A stretch of 49,612 bases of DNA from an uncultured Bacteroidales bacterium (GTDB lineage: Bacteria; Bacteroidota; Bacteroidia; Bacteroidales; Bacteroidaceae), in the NCBI GenBank assembly GCA_937906165.1, contig CALCYA010000047.1:1-49612 (forward strand), in the 5' to 3' direction. This document shows, in pieces, positions 36,353 through 44,212 of the stretch. The notes below the pieces were generated by a model. It saw nothing but the letters and a program-made list of their open reading frames with translations, did no database searches and had not been told where the DNA came from. The position numbers and the translations under genes are program-made. Numbering within the stretch: the stretch's first letter is position 1; each line of letters opens with the position of its first letter.

Positions 36353-38050
36353 TTAATCTTCCATCAACTTACGATACCTCACCTTCTTCGGCTCCTCAAT
36401 ACCCAAACGACGCATCTTGTTCTCCTCGTAGTCAGAGTATGAGCCCTCGAAGCTGAAGACATTACCGTCACCCTCGAATGCGATGATGTGGGTACATATA
36501 CGGTCAAGGAACCAACGGTCGTGACTGATTACAACAGCACAGCCCGCGAAGTTCTCAAGACCCTCCTCCAGAGCACGCAGTGTGTTCACATCGATGTCAT
36601 TGGTAGGCTCGTCAAGGAGAAGCACGTTACCGCCCTCTTTCAGTGCCATGGCAAGGTGCAAGCGGTTACGCTCACCACCGGAGAGCACACCGCACTTCTT
36701 CTCCTGGTCGGCGCCCGAGAAGTTGAAGCGTGAGAGGTATGCACGCACGTTTATCTCCTTACCGCCCAGACGCATGAGTTCGTTGCCTTGGCTCATAACC
36801 TCATAAACAGTCTTGTCGGCAACAATATCCTTGTGGTTCTGGTCAACGTATGCAATCTTTACAGTCTCGCCGACCTCAAATGTACCCTCATCGGCAGTCT
36901 CAAGACCCATAATCATGCGGAAGAGCGTTGTCTTACCCGCACCGTTGGGGCCTATGACACCCACAATGCCGTTAGGCGGAAGCATGAAGTTCAGGTTGCT
37001 GAAGAGATGCTTGCTTCCGAAAGACTTGCCGATATTGTCGGCAATGATAACCTTGTTACCCAGACGTGGACCGTTAGGGATAAAGATCTCCAGTTTCTCC
37101 TCGCGTTCCTTCTGGTCCTCGTTGAGCATGCGCTCGTAAGAGTTAAGACGCGCCTTACCTTTTGCCTGACGGGCCTTGGGTGACATGCGCACCCACTCAA
37201 GCTCGCGCTCAAGAGTCTTGCGGCGCTTGCTTGCGCTCTTCTCCTCCTGCTCCATGCGCTTGGTCTTCTGCTCAAGCCATGAAGAGTAGTTACCCTGCCA
37301 AGGAATACCCTCGCCACGGTCAAGCTCAAGAATCCAACCCGCAACATCATCAAGGAAGTAACGGTCGTGAGTAACAGCGATTACGGTACCCTCGTACTGG
37401 TTCAGGTGCTGCTCCAGCCAGTCGATACTCTCGGCATCGAGGTGGTTGGTAGGCTCATCAAGAAGGAGCACGTCAGGCTTCTGCAGGAGCAGACGGCACA
37501 GAGCCACACGGCGACGCTCACCACCCGACAGATGGTCAACCAGTTCATCGGGAGCCGGACAGCGCAAAGCGGCCATAGCACGCTCGAGCTTGCTGTCAAG
37601 GTTCCACGCATCAGTCGCATCGATGATATCCTGAAGCTCCGCCTGACGGGCAAATAGCTGGTTCATCTTCTCCTCATCCTCATAGTATTCGGGAAGGCCG
37701 AACTTCATATTGATCTCCTCATACTCCGCAAGAGCGTCCACAGTCGCCTGTACACCCTCCTTTACGCAATCCATTACAGTCTTGCCGTCCTGCAGCTGAG
37801 GGTCCTGTGGCAGATAGCCCACAGAATAACCTGGTGACCACACCACGTTACCCTGGAAGTCATTGTCAAGACCTGCGATAATTTTCATTAGGGTTGACTT
37901 ACCCGCACCGTTCATACCCACGATACCAATCTTCGCACCATAGAAGAACGATAGATAGATGTTCTTAAGAACCTGTTTGTTAGTCTGCTTGATAGTTTTG
38001 CTCAAGCCCACCATCGAAAAAATGATTTTCTTGTCGTCTACTGTTGCCAT
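36353..38050 (-). CDS. ettA: Energy-dependent translational throttle protein EttA (ABC-F)
   Basis: 565 residues, close to the usual 555. There are two ABC cassettes: the first Walker A is GMNGAGKST (45-53) with signature LSGGERRR, the second Walker A is GPNGAGKTT (near 365) with LSGGERNR. The linker containing KARLNSYERML and the short arm between them fit ABC-F proteins of the EttA type. EttA binds the E-site of ribosomes and couples translation to the ATP/ADP ratio. It is monocistronic. Confidence 0.93.
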   Translation of the reverse strand: MATVDDKKIIFSMVGLSKTIKQTNKQVLKNIYLSFFYGAKIGIVGMNGAGKSTLMKIIAGLDNDFQGNVVWSPGYSVGYLPQDPQLQDGKTVMDCVKEGVQATVDALAEYEEINMKFGLPEYYEDEEKMNQLFARQAELQDIIDATDAWNLDSKLERAMAALRCPAPDELVDHLSGGERRRVALCRLLLQKPDVLLLDEPTNHLDAESIDWLEQHLNQYEGTVIAVTHDRYFLDDVAGWILELDRGEGIPWQGNYSSWLEQKTKRMEQEEKSASKRRKTLERELEWVRMSPKARQAKGKARLNSYERMLNEDQKEREEKLEIFIPNGPRLGNKVIIADNIGKSFGSKHLFSNLNFMLPPNGIVGVIGPNGAGKTTLFRMIMGLETADEGTFEVGETVKIAYVDQNHKDIVADKTVYEVMSQGNELMRLGGKEINVRAYLSRFNFSGADQEKKCGVLSGGERNRLHLAMALKEGGNVLLLDEPTNDIDVNTLRALEEGLENFAGCAVVISHDRWFLDRICTHIIAFEGDGNVFSFEGSYSDYEENKMRRLGIEEPKKVRYRKLMED

Positions 38051-38085
38051 AAATGTATTTTATAGTTTATAATTTATCAATCAAT

Positions 38086-38138
38086 TCACAACTCTCCCTC
38101 TTGGGTAAGAGGAAGTCCGGCCATGCCGGGAGGGAGTT
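38086..38138 (-). repeat. Palindromic intergenic repeat upstream of ettA
   Basis: Arms CTCCCTC and GAGGGAG (38092 to 38134 region) enclose a nested GTCCGGCCATGCCGG palindrome. Similar Bacteroidales repeats with CTCC and GGAG arms occur at 46010-46064. It also sits between ettA and its -7 element, so it would be transcribed in the leader. Confidence 0.5.
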
Positions 38139-38219
38139 TTTATAACCATAATCACAAACACAACACCCCCATTTTATAAATTTGTTGCGAATATAACGAT
38201 TTTTCGCGAAAAACGGCAA

Positions 38220-38227
38220 CAAAAGTA
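38220..38227 (-). promoter_or_regulatory. Possible -7 element of the ettA promoter
   Basis: On the minus strand the sequence reads TACTTTTG, matching TAnnTTTG. No matching -33 box was seen, and the leader would be about 160 nt. Confidence 0.45.
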
Positions 38228-38361
38228 CCTTATAAATAAAGAGAACTTGGAGAATATCGGTCCAACTGCCATGTAATGTTAAATGCATCAAACAATATAA
38301 TAAGTGGATAACTTTTGCGTTTAGTAAATAAATCAAAACAAATCATAAATCAAATTAAGCC

Positions 38362-39081
38362 ATGAAAAACTTCATCATTAGATTCTGGTGGATATTCCCG
38401 GCTCTTTTTGCAGCAGCAATATTCACTCCTTTTATATTACCGCCAACGCCATGGGCTTCAACACCTTGGGCAATTTCAACACTATTGACATTCGTGGCAA
38501 TGATAGTATCGTGGATATTCCTGCTCATATTCAAGAAATGGTGGAAATGTCTTTTCTCATTCATTCTGGCAGCACTCACAGTAACCTGTTTTCTATATAT
38601 ATTTAGTTTAGCTATGGAACGGGCTTTCAATCCCGGACCAGATAATTTCGGTAAAGAGCACCCCATTCCAACCGGACTGGACTACAACATCCCACTTGAA
38701 GAGCGTGAAGAACTACCCTGCCCCGTTGACAGCACGATACAGAATACATGGCTCCAAATTTGGAATGATTTCCAGGGCGGAATGTATACATACGATTTCC
38801 ACTATCCGGCAATTGAGGAAGGAGAGATATTCCTGCGCTGCTATGAGGCAACAAAAAACAAGCCACTATCATCCAAGCGAATCGCGGAAGCAAGCAAAGT
38901 TGCCGTACCCTCTACCACATCGTTTTCAAAGCTTGTCGAAGGACAGAACTTCACCATCTATCCCGGTGATTGGGGCGACTACTACGCTGCGCGCATAGAG
39001 GTCTGGCATAGGGATGCCAAGACAGGCAAAGAACGGAAACTGATGGAAAAGGTATATCGCGTCGAGGGTTGGCAACGATAG
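38362..39081 (+). CDS. Hypothetical membrane protein
   Basis: 239 residues with three predicted membrane helices in the first 100 residues (about 7-27, 38-60 and 68-90), followed by a soluble domain of 140 residues, presumably periplasmic. The soluble part is Tyr/Trp-rich (DWGDYYAARIEVWHRDAKTG). No known family was recognised. A TAACTTTTG sequence 40 bp upstream is near the promoter consensus but one base too long. It is followed by a terminator-like hairpin. Confidence 0.6.
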   Translation: MKNFIIRFWWIFPALFAAAIFTPFILPPTPWASTPWAISTLLTFVAMIVSWIFLLIFKKWWKCLFSFILAALTVTCFLYIFSLAMERAFNPGPDNFGKEHPIPTGLDYNIPLEEREELPCPVDSTIQNTWLQIWNDFQGGMYTYDFHYPAIEEGEIFLRCYEATKNKPLSSKRIAEASKVAVPSTTSFSKLVEGQNFTIYPGDWGDYYAARIEVWHRDAKTGKERKLMEKVYRVEGWQR

Positions 39082-39199
39082 CTTGAACCGACAAGCGGGG
39101 AACAATAACATTGGGGTTAACCGAAAACAAAATTCAGTTTTCTCATTCTGATTCCGAGCGAAGAATATCTCCTGTACTTATCTATTATACAACAATTGA

Positions 39200-39226
39200 A
39201 GAGGCCGACTAAAAAGGCTCTTTTTA
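39200..39226 (+). terminator. Weak terminator after the membrane protein gene
   Basis: Arms AGAGGCC and GGCTCT with a 9-nt loop and a run of T after; the stem holds one bulge. Confidence 0.45.
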
Positions 39227-39244
39227 TCCAACCTCTCTACAAAA

Positions 39245-39276
39245 GTGGGTGACACATTTCATTTTGGGTCACCCAC
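39245..39276. repeat. Perfect inverted repeat
   Basis: GTGGGTGAC (39245-39253) and GTCACCCAC (39268-39276) form a 9-bp stem with a 14-nt loop. Neither side has a T-run. It lies 34 bp outside the end of the decayed DUF3990 cassette and may be its border or an operator. Confidence 0.5.
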
Positions 39277-39309
39277 CTCAATATAAATCGCATAAGGATT
39301 AAAACCTTA

Positions 39310-39471
39310 TTACATCTTCCCAGGATTTAATTCTTTCACTAAAAAAGAATAGACATATCGTGGACTTTGATAAAAAAGATGAGTTCTTTTATCAAGCATA
39401 CGTTGGTACGTGTCAGAATTAAGTACAACTGATAATGCCTGTTCCATTGTCAAATCAGGATTCTCTTTCAT
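39310..39471 (-). pseudogene. C-terminal remnant of the third DUF3791/DUF3990 cassette gene
   Basis: A 53-codon frame (MKENPDLTMEQALSVVLNSD at its start, then TYQRMLDKRTHLFYQSPRYV) resembles the C-terminal part of a small protein that usually follows DUF3990 genes. The normal N-terminus is not present: an in-frame TAG lies two codons before its ATG. It seems to have been joined to the DUF3990 remnant by a deletion near 39475. The match is from memory of the family pattern and should be tested by search. Confidence 0.5.
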
Positions 39472-39493
39472 CAACTATCGAAACGCTTCACAT

Positions 39494-39700
39494 TCAACTC
39501 TCCAAAAGCAACTCATCAACTTCAAATGCCAACACAATGGGTGAACAGTATTCCAGCTGCTCTACTTTAATATTGGCCATCGCCATTGCCTGATTATAAT
39601 CTGCAGACAAATAGAAACCCTTACCAAAATCCTTATTGTGTTTTGATTTCTGCAAGTCTATCGTATCAAAGGCGACATTTGTACCATGATATAGAATCAT
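39494..39700 (-). pseudogene. DUF3990 gene, frameshifted and truncated
   Basis: The frame gives 68 residues and then a stop, whereas family members are about 150-170 residues. The N-terminal signature is intact: YHGTNVAFDTIDLQKS, then KHNKDFGKGFYLSADYNQA. DUF3990 belongs to the ADP-ribosyltransferase-like fold group. At the break, reading in the next frame continues ELNVKRFDS, which would fit an intact protein, so one T appears lost near 39494. The rest of the protein is missing. Its start codon overlaps the DUF3791 stop by 4 bp, as in intact pairs. Confidence 0.65.
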
Positions 39701-39918
39701 TGCAACTCACCTCCTTTCCTGTGGCAGTATTCGGCAATATCACTAACCATAAACTGGAACGATTGAGTATGTACATAGTCATAATGCCTGTCAATAAAAT
39801 ATATACCTTTATATCTGGTAAGATAATTAAAGGCCTGCTTTACCGTCAACCCAAACTTACGTCCGAATTCAGCGACGAAAATCAGTGTCCGCTCTATTTT
39901 CTCTGTATTGCTATACAT
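39697..39918 (-). CDS. DUF3791-type small protein
   Basis: 73 residues, whole length for the family. Recognisable parts are VKQAFNYLTRYKGIYFIDRH (26-45) and SFQFMVSDIAEYCHRKGGEL (53-72). DUF3791 genes are usually found immediately upstream of a DUF3990 gene, as here (4-bp overlap). The pair looks like a two- or three-gene module, perhaps toxin-antitoxin-like, but its action is unknown. The partner is broken, so the module is probably dead. Confidence 0.7.
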   Translation of the reverse strand: MYSNTEKIERTLIFVAEFGRKFGLTVKQAFNYLTRYKGIYFIDRHYDYVHTQSFQFMVSDIAEYCHRKGGELQ

Positions 39919-40007
39919 AAATCACTTTCTTATTCAACGCGAGATTGCGATATTATTTTGAATTACACAAGAAGAGTGCATGTTTTTATCCATTTTAGCT
40001 AATACAT

Positions 40008-40042
40008 TGTCATCCCGACAGAGCGAAGCAACGAGGGGTCTC
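40008..40042 (+). repeat. Dispersed intergenic repeat copy
   Basis: Same 35-bp family as at 3799-3833, with a few base differences. It marks the left side of the Abi gene region. Confidence 0.75.
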
Positions 40043-40100
40043 GTTTTTTCATGACAACTGCAAATATTTTGACAACCCACACCTTCTTGCTACTGAACCC

Positions 40101-40211
40101 CAACACCCTTTATTCTTCTTTTTGTTCTCAAATGTTGATTGTCTGCATAAAAAATATGGTTACTTTAGCCGCAAAGGTAGAGTAACCACATTATGGGGTA
40201 AAAGACAATAG
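40101..40211 (+). repeat. Left direct repeat flanking the Abi-type gene
   Basis: 111 bp that recurs, with an internal 20-bp deletion and few base changes, at 41221-41309. Shared ends are ACCCTTTAT and AGAGTAACCACATTATG. Only this copy holds the 8-bp inverted repeat TGGTTACT and AGTAACCA (40158-40165, 40181-40188) around a promoter-like TACTTTAGCCGCAAAG. Confidence 0.7.
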
Positions 40212-40378
40212 GATTGTCCATTTGAACCCTATTTCTATAAAAAAACAATAACCCTGAAGTATGCTTCGCAGCAGGGACAGCAGGGTCTTACAGCGCAAAG
40301 ATAAGAACAAGTTTGAAATAAACAAAGAAATATTACTACTTTTATTTATTCCATACTCAAAATTAACCTTTTTAGCAT

Positions 40379-40386
40379 TATCTTTG
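40379..40386 (+). promoter_or_regulatory. Possible -7 element of the Abi-type gene
   Basis: TATCTTTG fits TAnnTTTG and lies 30 bp upstream of the start codon; no clear -33 box. Confidence 0.4.
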
Positions 40387-40416
40387 TGACCGTTAAGAAT
40401 ATTAGGAACAGCAATA

Positions 40417-41076
40417 ATGAAATACGAAGAATTAGTATCTATATTATCACAAGCACGAATAGGCAAATATTATCGTGTTGCAAAAGGTGATAAACAAAGA
40501 ACTTTACAATTATATCATCACAACCTTAAATTAAGCCAACGATTATTTGGTGTAATAGGAATGTTTGAAATAGCATTGCGTAATGCGATACATAACCACT
40601 ATTCACAACAATTCAATGACAAAGATTGGATAGTCAATTCAACTGCACCCGGAATGTTGCTCGCATATGATGCAAAAGAAATATCCGATGCACAGAATGA
40701 ATATAAGAAAAAAGAAATATACAGTGCAGACAAAATGGTTGCCACCTTTAATTTTGGATTTTGGACTTACCTTTTCACAAAAAACAATTATAGGATAGGT
40801 GGTAAAACACTATTGCAGATATTCCCTAATAAGAAAAAAGGTCTAACACAGAAAGAAGTATATAATGACCTTTGTGCCATACGAGAACTACGCAACCGTA
40901 TAGCACATCACGAACCAATCTGTTTTGATAAATCTAAGAATTTAAGTACCCAATATGTTGTAAAACACTATGATTTAATCAAGACATATTTTACCTATAT
41001 GGGATATGACGCGAATAAATTACTGAAAATTGTAGAAAAGCCAGATAGCGTAATCAAAGAAATAGATAAATTATAA
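40417..41076 (+). CDS. Abi-family (AbiD/F-like) protein with HEPN motif
   Basis: 219 residues, all-helical and cytosolic, fitting the Abi_2 family, which includes phage abortive-infection proteins AbiD and AbiF. The start (YEELVSILSQARIGKYYRVA) and middle (LRNAIHNHYSQQF) are typical. A complete RxxxxH element of HEPN ribonucleases is seen in RNRIAHHEPICF (about 166-177). It likely cleaves RNA or arrests growth during infection, but this is inferred from the family. The gene is AT-rich compared with the rest of the window and is bounded by a direct repeat on each side. Confidence 0.75.
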   Translation: MKYEELVSILSQARIGKYYRVAKGDKQRTLQLYHHNLKLSQRLFGVIGMFEIALRNAIHNHYSQQFNDKDWIVNSTAPGMLLAYDAKEISDAQNEYKKKEIYSADKMVATFNFGFWTYLFTKNNYRIGGKTLLQIFPNKKKGLTQKEVYNDLCAIRELRNRIAHHEPICFDKSKNLSTQYVVKHYDLIKTYFTYMGYDANKLLKIVEKPDSVIKEIDKL

Positions 41077-41106
41077 GCACTTTTTAACCATATAATAAAA
41101 AAGCAT

Positions 41107-41114
41107 TATATTTG
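41107..41114 (+). promoter_or_regulatory. Probable -7 promoter element of a candidate small RNA
   Basis: TATATTTG fits TAnnTTTG, with a TTTTTA stretch at 41081-41086 at the right distance for the -33 region. Confidence 0.45.
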
Positions 41115-41120
41115 CATTGT

Positions 41121-41214
41121 TTATTCCCGGTAGCCCCTGATTCGTCAAGCTATCGGGTTTGGTTTTTATATATGGCAAAGCGGATTTATCTTAGGACAAA
41201 CCCGCTCTTTTTTT
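41121..41214 (+). ncRNA. Candidate small RNA with two hairpins
   Basis: About 95 nt between a promoter-like TATATTTG (41107-41114) and a T-run. Hairpin one pairs CCCGGTAGC (41126-41134) with GCTATCGGG (41149-41157). Hairpin two pairs AGCGG (41179-41183) with CCGCT (41202-41206) and is followed by CTTTTTTT, like a terminator. There is no sensible open frame inside. The function is unknown; it could also be just the tail of the Abi transcript. Confidence 0.35.
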
Positions 41215-41220
41215 CTAAAA

Positions 41221-41309
41221 CCAAGACCCTTTATCATCATTTTTGTTCTTAAATATTGATTGGCACAACGAAAGTAGAGTAACCACATTATGAGGTAAAA
41301 GACAATAGC
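41221..41309 (+). repeat. Right direct repeat flanking the Abi-type gene
   Basis: An imperfect copy of 40101-40211 in the same orientation. It has lost about 20 bp of the inner promoter-like part of the left copy. Confidence 0.7.
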
Positions 41310-41328
41310 AAAATGCAGAGTCCTGCAT

Positions 41329-41363
41329 TGTCATCCCGACAGAGCGCAGCGACGAGGGATCTC
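41329..41363 (+). repeat. Dispersed intergenic repeat copy
   Basis: Same family as 3799-3833 with one base changed. It ends the AT-rich Abi region on the right. Confidence 0.8.
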
Positions 41364-41430
41364 TATTAATCCCGAAACGTCATTCAGAAGGGATTTATTA
41401 AATTCTTTTTTTTGGAGCTAACACTCCGCA

Positions 41431-42786
41431 TTACAGCAGCCTTTTCCTGCTTACAACAAAATACGCCACAACCATCACAAATGTCGCAATCTCGCTTAGC
41501 GGCATGGCGAGCCATATTCCTTTCACACCTAATGCGCCGGGGAGGAGCATGAAGCAAGGAATCATAAAAATCACTCCGCGAAGAAGGGCGAAGATTATCG
41601 CGGGTTTGGCGCGTTCTATGCTCTGGAAGTAGCCCACTGCAACAAGGTTCAGGATGAAGAAGAGGAAACCTATAGCAAAATAGGGGAAGCCACTGACAGC
41701 TATCTGCGCAGCGGTCTCTGTTGTCGGTATGAAGAGTCCGACGAGCTGACCGGGGAACATTGTGAAGGCAACGATTGAGAGCAGCGAGCCCACTACTGCC
41801 GTGCGGCAGGAGATTGCCAGTGCTTCGGCCACGCGGTCCTTGCGGCCGAGGCCGTAGTTGAAACTGACGATTGGCTGTGCCGACTCGGCTATGGCGTTGC
41901 CGAACATGAAGACGAACGGCAGGTAGTAGCATGCGACACCGAAGGCGCCCACGCCTGCATCGCCCAGATACTTCATGAAGACCTGATTGCCTATGAACAT
42001 AAGCATTGCCATTGTCACCTCGCTGAACAGCGCAGGGAAGCCTATCTTGCATTGGTAGGCGATGTTGCGCACTGTAAGGGCCATGCTCTTCATGCTCATC
42101 TTTATGCGGTATAGTGTGAGTATCTTGGCACTGAAAAGGATGTAGGACACTGTCATGACACCACCGACAACTGTGCTCAATGTCGACGCTATAGCAGCGC
42201 CTTTAACGCCCATGCCAAGAGGAAAGATAAAGAGCCAGTCGAGCAGCATGTTGAGCGCTGCGGGAACAACATTACACCACATGGCGTACTTGGGCGCACC
42301 GTCGAGGCGAATGATGAACAGGCCTATGATCGACCACACCATGAACACGGCCGAAGGTATAAGATAAACCATATAATCGCGTACAAGCGGCAGCAGTGAG
42401 GGCGAGGCACCTAACCATAGCGAGATGCGCTCGGGTATTGCAAGCACAAGCGCAGTAACGGCAAGGACAAAGAGTCCCGAGAAGAGCATTGCCTGAGTGG
42501 TATTGATGCGTGCGGCTTTGGTGTTCTCTTTAGAGAGGTGTATTGACGCGACAACTGAGGCGCCCATTCCCATCATGAGCGCAAAGCCCGAGAGTACAAG
42601 GAAAATAGGATAGCAGATGTTTATCGCAGCTATTCCGTGACTGCCCACACCCCACCCCACGAACATGCCGTCGGCCACCGTCAATAGCGACCAGCTTGCC
42701 ATGCCCATCAATGTGGGGAAAAATATCTGTCTGAAAAGTCTGGAAACCTTAACCGTTCCAAAATCAATATCATCTCTGCCTGACAT
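41431..42786 (-). CDS. MATE-family multidrug efflux transporter
   Basis: 451 residues with 12 predicted membrane helices in two related halves. The opening (LFRQIFFPTLMGMASWSLL) and the MATE-type segments (GVGSHGIAAINICYPIFL; GDAGVGAFGVACYYLPFV) are typical. Such proteins export cationic drugs or metabolites in exchange for sodium or protons. No substrate can be named. The tandem repeat at 42826-42906 lies just upstream, between it and the GNAT gene on the same strand. Confidence 0.92.
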   Translation of the reverse strand: MSGRDDIDFGTVKVSRLFRQIFFPTLMGMASWSLLTVADGMFVGWGVGSHGIAAINICYPIFLVLSGFALMMGMGASVVASIHLSKENTKAARINTTQAMLFSGLFVLAVTALVLAIPERISLWLGASPSLLPLVRDYMVYLIPSAVFMVWSIIGLFIIRLDGAPKYAMWCNVVPAALNMLLDWLFIFPLGMGVKGAAIASTLSTVVGGVMTVSYILFSAKILTLYRIKMSMKSMALTVRNIAYQCKIGFPALFSEVTMAMLMFIGNQVFMKYLGDAGVGAFGVACYYLPFVFMFGNAIAESAQPIVSFNYGLGRKDRVAEALAISCRTAVVGSLLSIVAFTMFPGQLVGLFIPTTETAAQIAVSGFPYFAIGFLFFILNLVAVGYFQSIERAKPAIIFALLRGVIFMIPCFMLLPGALGVKGIWLAMPLSEIATFVMVVAYFVVSRKRLL

Positions 42787-42825
42787 AATATATGTTTTAT
42801 ACTGTTGTACAAAAATAGCTTTAAT

Positions 42826-42906
42826 CTATTCTCTGTACTCTATTCTCTGTACTCTGTTATCTGTACTCTGTTATCTGTTCTCTGTCATCTGTTCTCTGTA
42901 CTCTTT
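42826..42906. repeat. Degenerate short tandem repeat between MATE and GNAT genes
   Basis: About 80 bp built from steps of TCTGTACTCTGTTA type with a period of 7 or 14. The last part forms the 3' end of the GNAT gene, including its stop codon (42885-42887), so repeat changes could alter the protein's last residues. Confidence 0.7.
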
Positions 42907-43379
42907 TGATACGCATCCCGCGGGTCACCGTTTGCAAGGTATATGACACCGCAATACTTAAAGCCGTAAGCGCGCAGAATGTGGTGCATGATTACGTTGT
43001 CGCGGTGGGTGTCGATACGTATAGTTCCGGTGCGCTCAAAGGCCCAGTCGAGCAGACGACGGGCACATCCTTTGCCGGGCACACCAACCGCAATGCGGTG
43101 AATTACATGATAAGGTTCATCATTGAGCCATACACCGCCCTCTATTACCGAATATGTAGGGTCCGGCCCGGGAATGAATGCCATAGTCGCAACAATGGCA
43201 TCATCGTCGCACATTACATAGCATACCCCGGCATCGATGTCCTTCTTTACAATCTCCTCCGAAGGGTAGCCGCTACCCCACTGGTGCATGTTCCCGCTTG
43301 CGCGCATAATGCCCTTTGCACACTCAAAGATGTGCATAAGCGCGGGTATATCATTGTATATTGCTTTGCGGATATTCAT
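42885..43379 (-). CDS. GNAT-family N-acetyltransferase
   Basis: 164 residues covering a whole GNAT fold. The acetyl-CoA binding motif (R/Q-x-x-G-x-G/A) lies in VGVPGKGCARRLLDWAFE, near residue 100. The N-terminus (MNIRKAIYNDIPALMHIFECA) is the usual first strand and helix. The acceptor substrate is not known. The final five residues, STENR, come from the tandem repeat. It is upstream of and on the same strand as the MATE gene. Confidence 0.88.
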   Translation of the reverse strand: MNIRKAIYNDIPALMHIFECAKGIMRASGNMHQWGSGYPSEEIVKKDIDAGVCYVMCDDDAIVATMAFIPGPDPTYSVIEGGVWLNDEPYHVIHRIAVGVPGKGCARRLLDWAFERTGTIRIDTHRDNVIMHHILRAYGFKYCGVIYLANGDPRDAYQKSTENR

Positions 43380-43429
43380 ATAAACGGAAAACTTGTGCCT
43401 TTAACAAGACGTCTAAGTGAAACGGTTTA

Positions 43430-43509
43430 GATGCTTCGCTGCGCTCCAGCATGACAGTACTATGATTGCTTCTCGCGATTTTGTCATCCTGAGCAGCGCG
43501 AAGGATCTC
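43430..43509. repeat. Diverged dispersed-repeat pair
   Basis: GATGCTTCGCTGCGCTCCAG type (43430-43456), then TGTCATCCTGAGCAGCGCG type (43482-43509). Related sequences occur at 36208-36278 and 46100-46150. Confidence 0.65.
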
Positions 43510-43639
43510 TTCTTTGCCAAAATGACTGCTTATGCAAATATACACCATTTCCCCCAAGCAAGCAAACAGACATCCTCCTTACCCAATAGCCTTTTTATCG
43601 TTAAACAATATTAATTTTATTGTTTTTCTTTCTATTTTT

Positions 43640-43670
43640 ATTGTTTTACGATAAATTTGATATACATTTG
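43640..43670 (+). promoter_or_regulatory. Promoter of the DUF2975/XRE operon
   Basis: TACATTTG (43663-43670) fits the -7 box; ATTG (43640-43643), one base from TTTG, lies 19 bp upstream. Transcription would begin near 43677, so the in-frame start at 43673 is not used, supporting ATG 43715. Confidence 0.65.
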
Positions 43671-43714
43671 CAGTGCCGGCTTGCATTATTTACCGTTTAA
43701 AAACACTCAAAATT

Positions 43715-44194
43715 ATGGAAACAAAAGGTTACAAAGGAATGATGGGAGTGACAATCTTCGCGTCTTTATTGTGTATTGTGAGTATTGTATGGATTCTTTG
43801 CCAGAGCTATTTCATCAGCACGGGCAGCGGTGAGGGCTGCATTGTGTGGCACGATGAACTCTACCCTCTCCAGGCGGGGATATTCATTGGGCGCCTTGTA
43901 TTCAAGACTCTTTTCTACGCATTGATTATGGCGTTCCTCTTCAAGCAATTAAAGGCTATAAAAGACGGGATGCTCTTTCCTCGTGCGAATGTAAAGATAA
44001 TGTACACCATCGCAGTGTGCTACCTCATCGGCAACCTGTGCGATGATAACATATCGACAGCATTGCTTTTTGAGGACAGCGGGAAATTAGTCATCAACAG
44101 CGACACATTGCTCTATGCCGCATTGCTTGTGATTTTTGCACTTATATATAAGGTTGCGGTAAAAGTGAGTGAGGAGAATAATTTAACGATATAA
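43715..44194 (+). CDS. DUF2975-like membrane protein 1
   Basis: 159 residues from ATG 43715 with four predicted membrane helices (about 8-30, 55-77, 95-115 and 130-150). The ending (VKVSEENNLTI) is the family's C-terminal signature. DUF2975 genes are usually next to a small XRE regulator related to YozG, as here. Their function is not known. It is the first gene of a four-gene operon, 18 bp before the next. Confidence 0.7.
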   Translation: METKGYKGMMGVTIFASLLCIVSIVWILCQSYFISTGSGEGCIVWHDELYPLQAGIFIGRLVFKTLFYALIMAFLFKQLKAIKDGMLFPRANVKIMYTIAVCYLIGNLCDDNISTALLFEDSGKLVINSDTLLYAALLVIFALIYKVAVKVSEENNLTI

Positions 44195-44212
44195 TTCTAT
44201 ACCACATCTATT

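Noticed and set aside
42826..42906. Possible CRISPR array
   Set aside because: Units are 7-14 bp with no spacers and no cas genes nearby; it is a simple degenerate tandem repeat.
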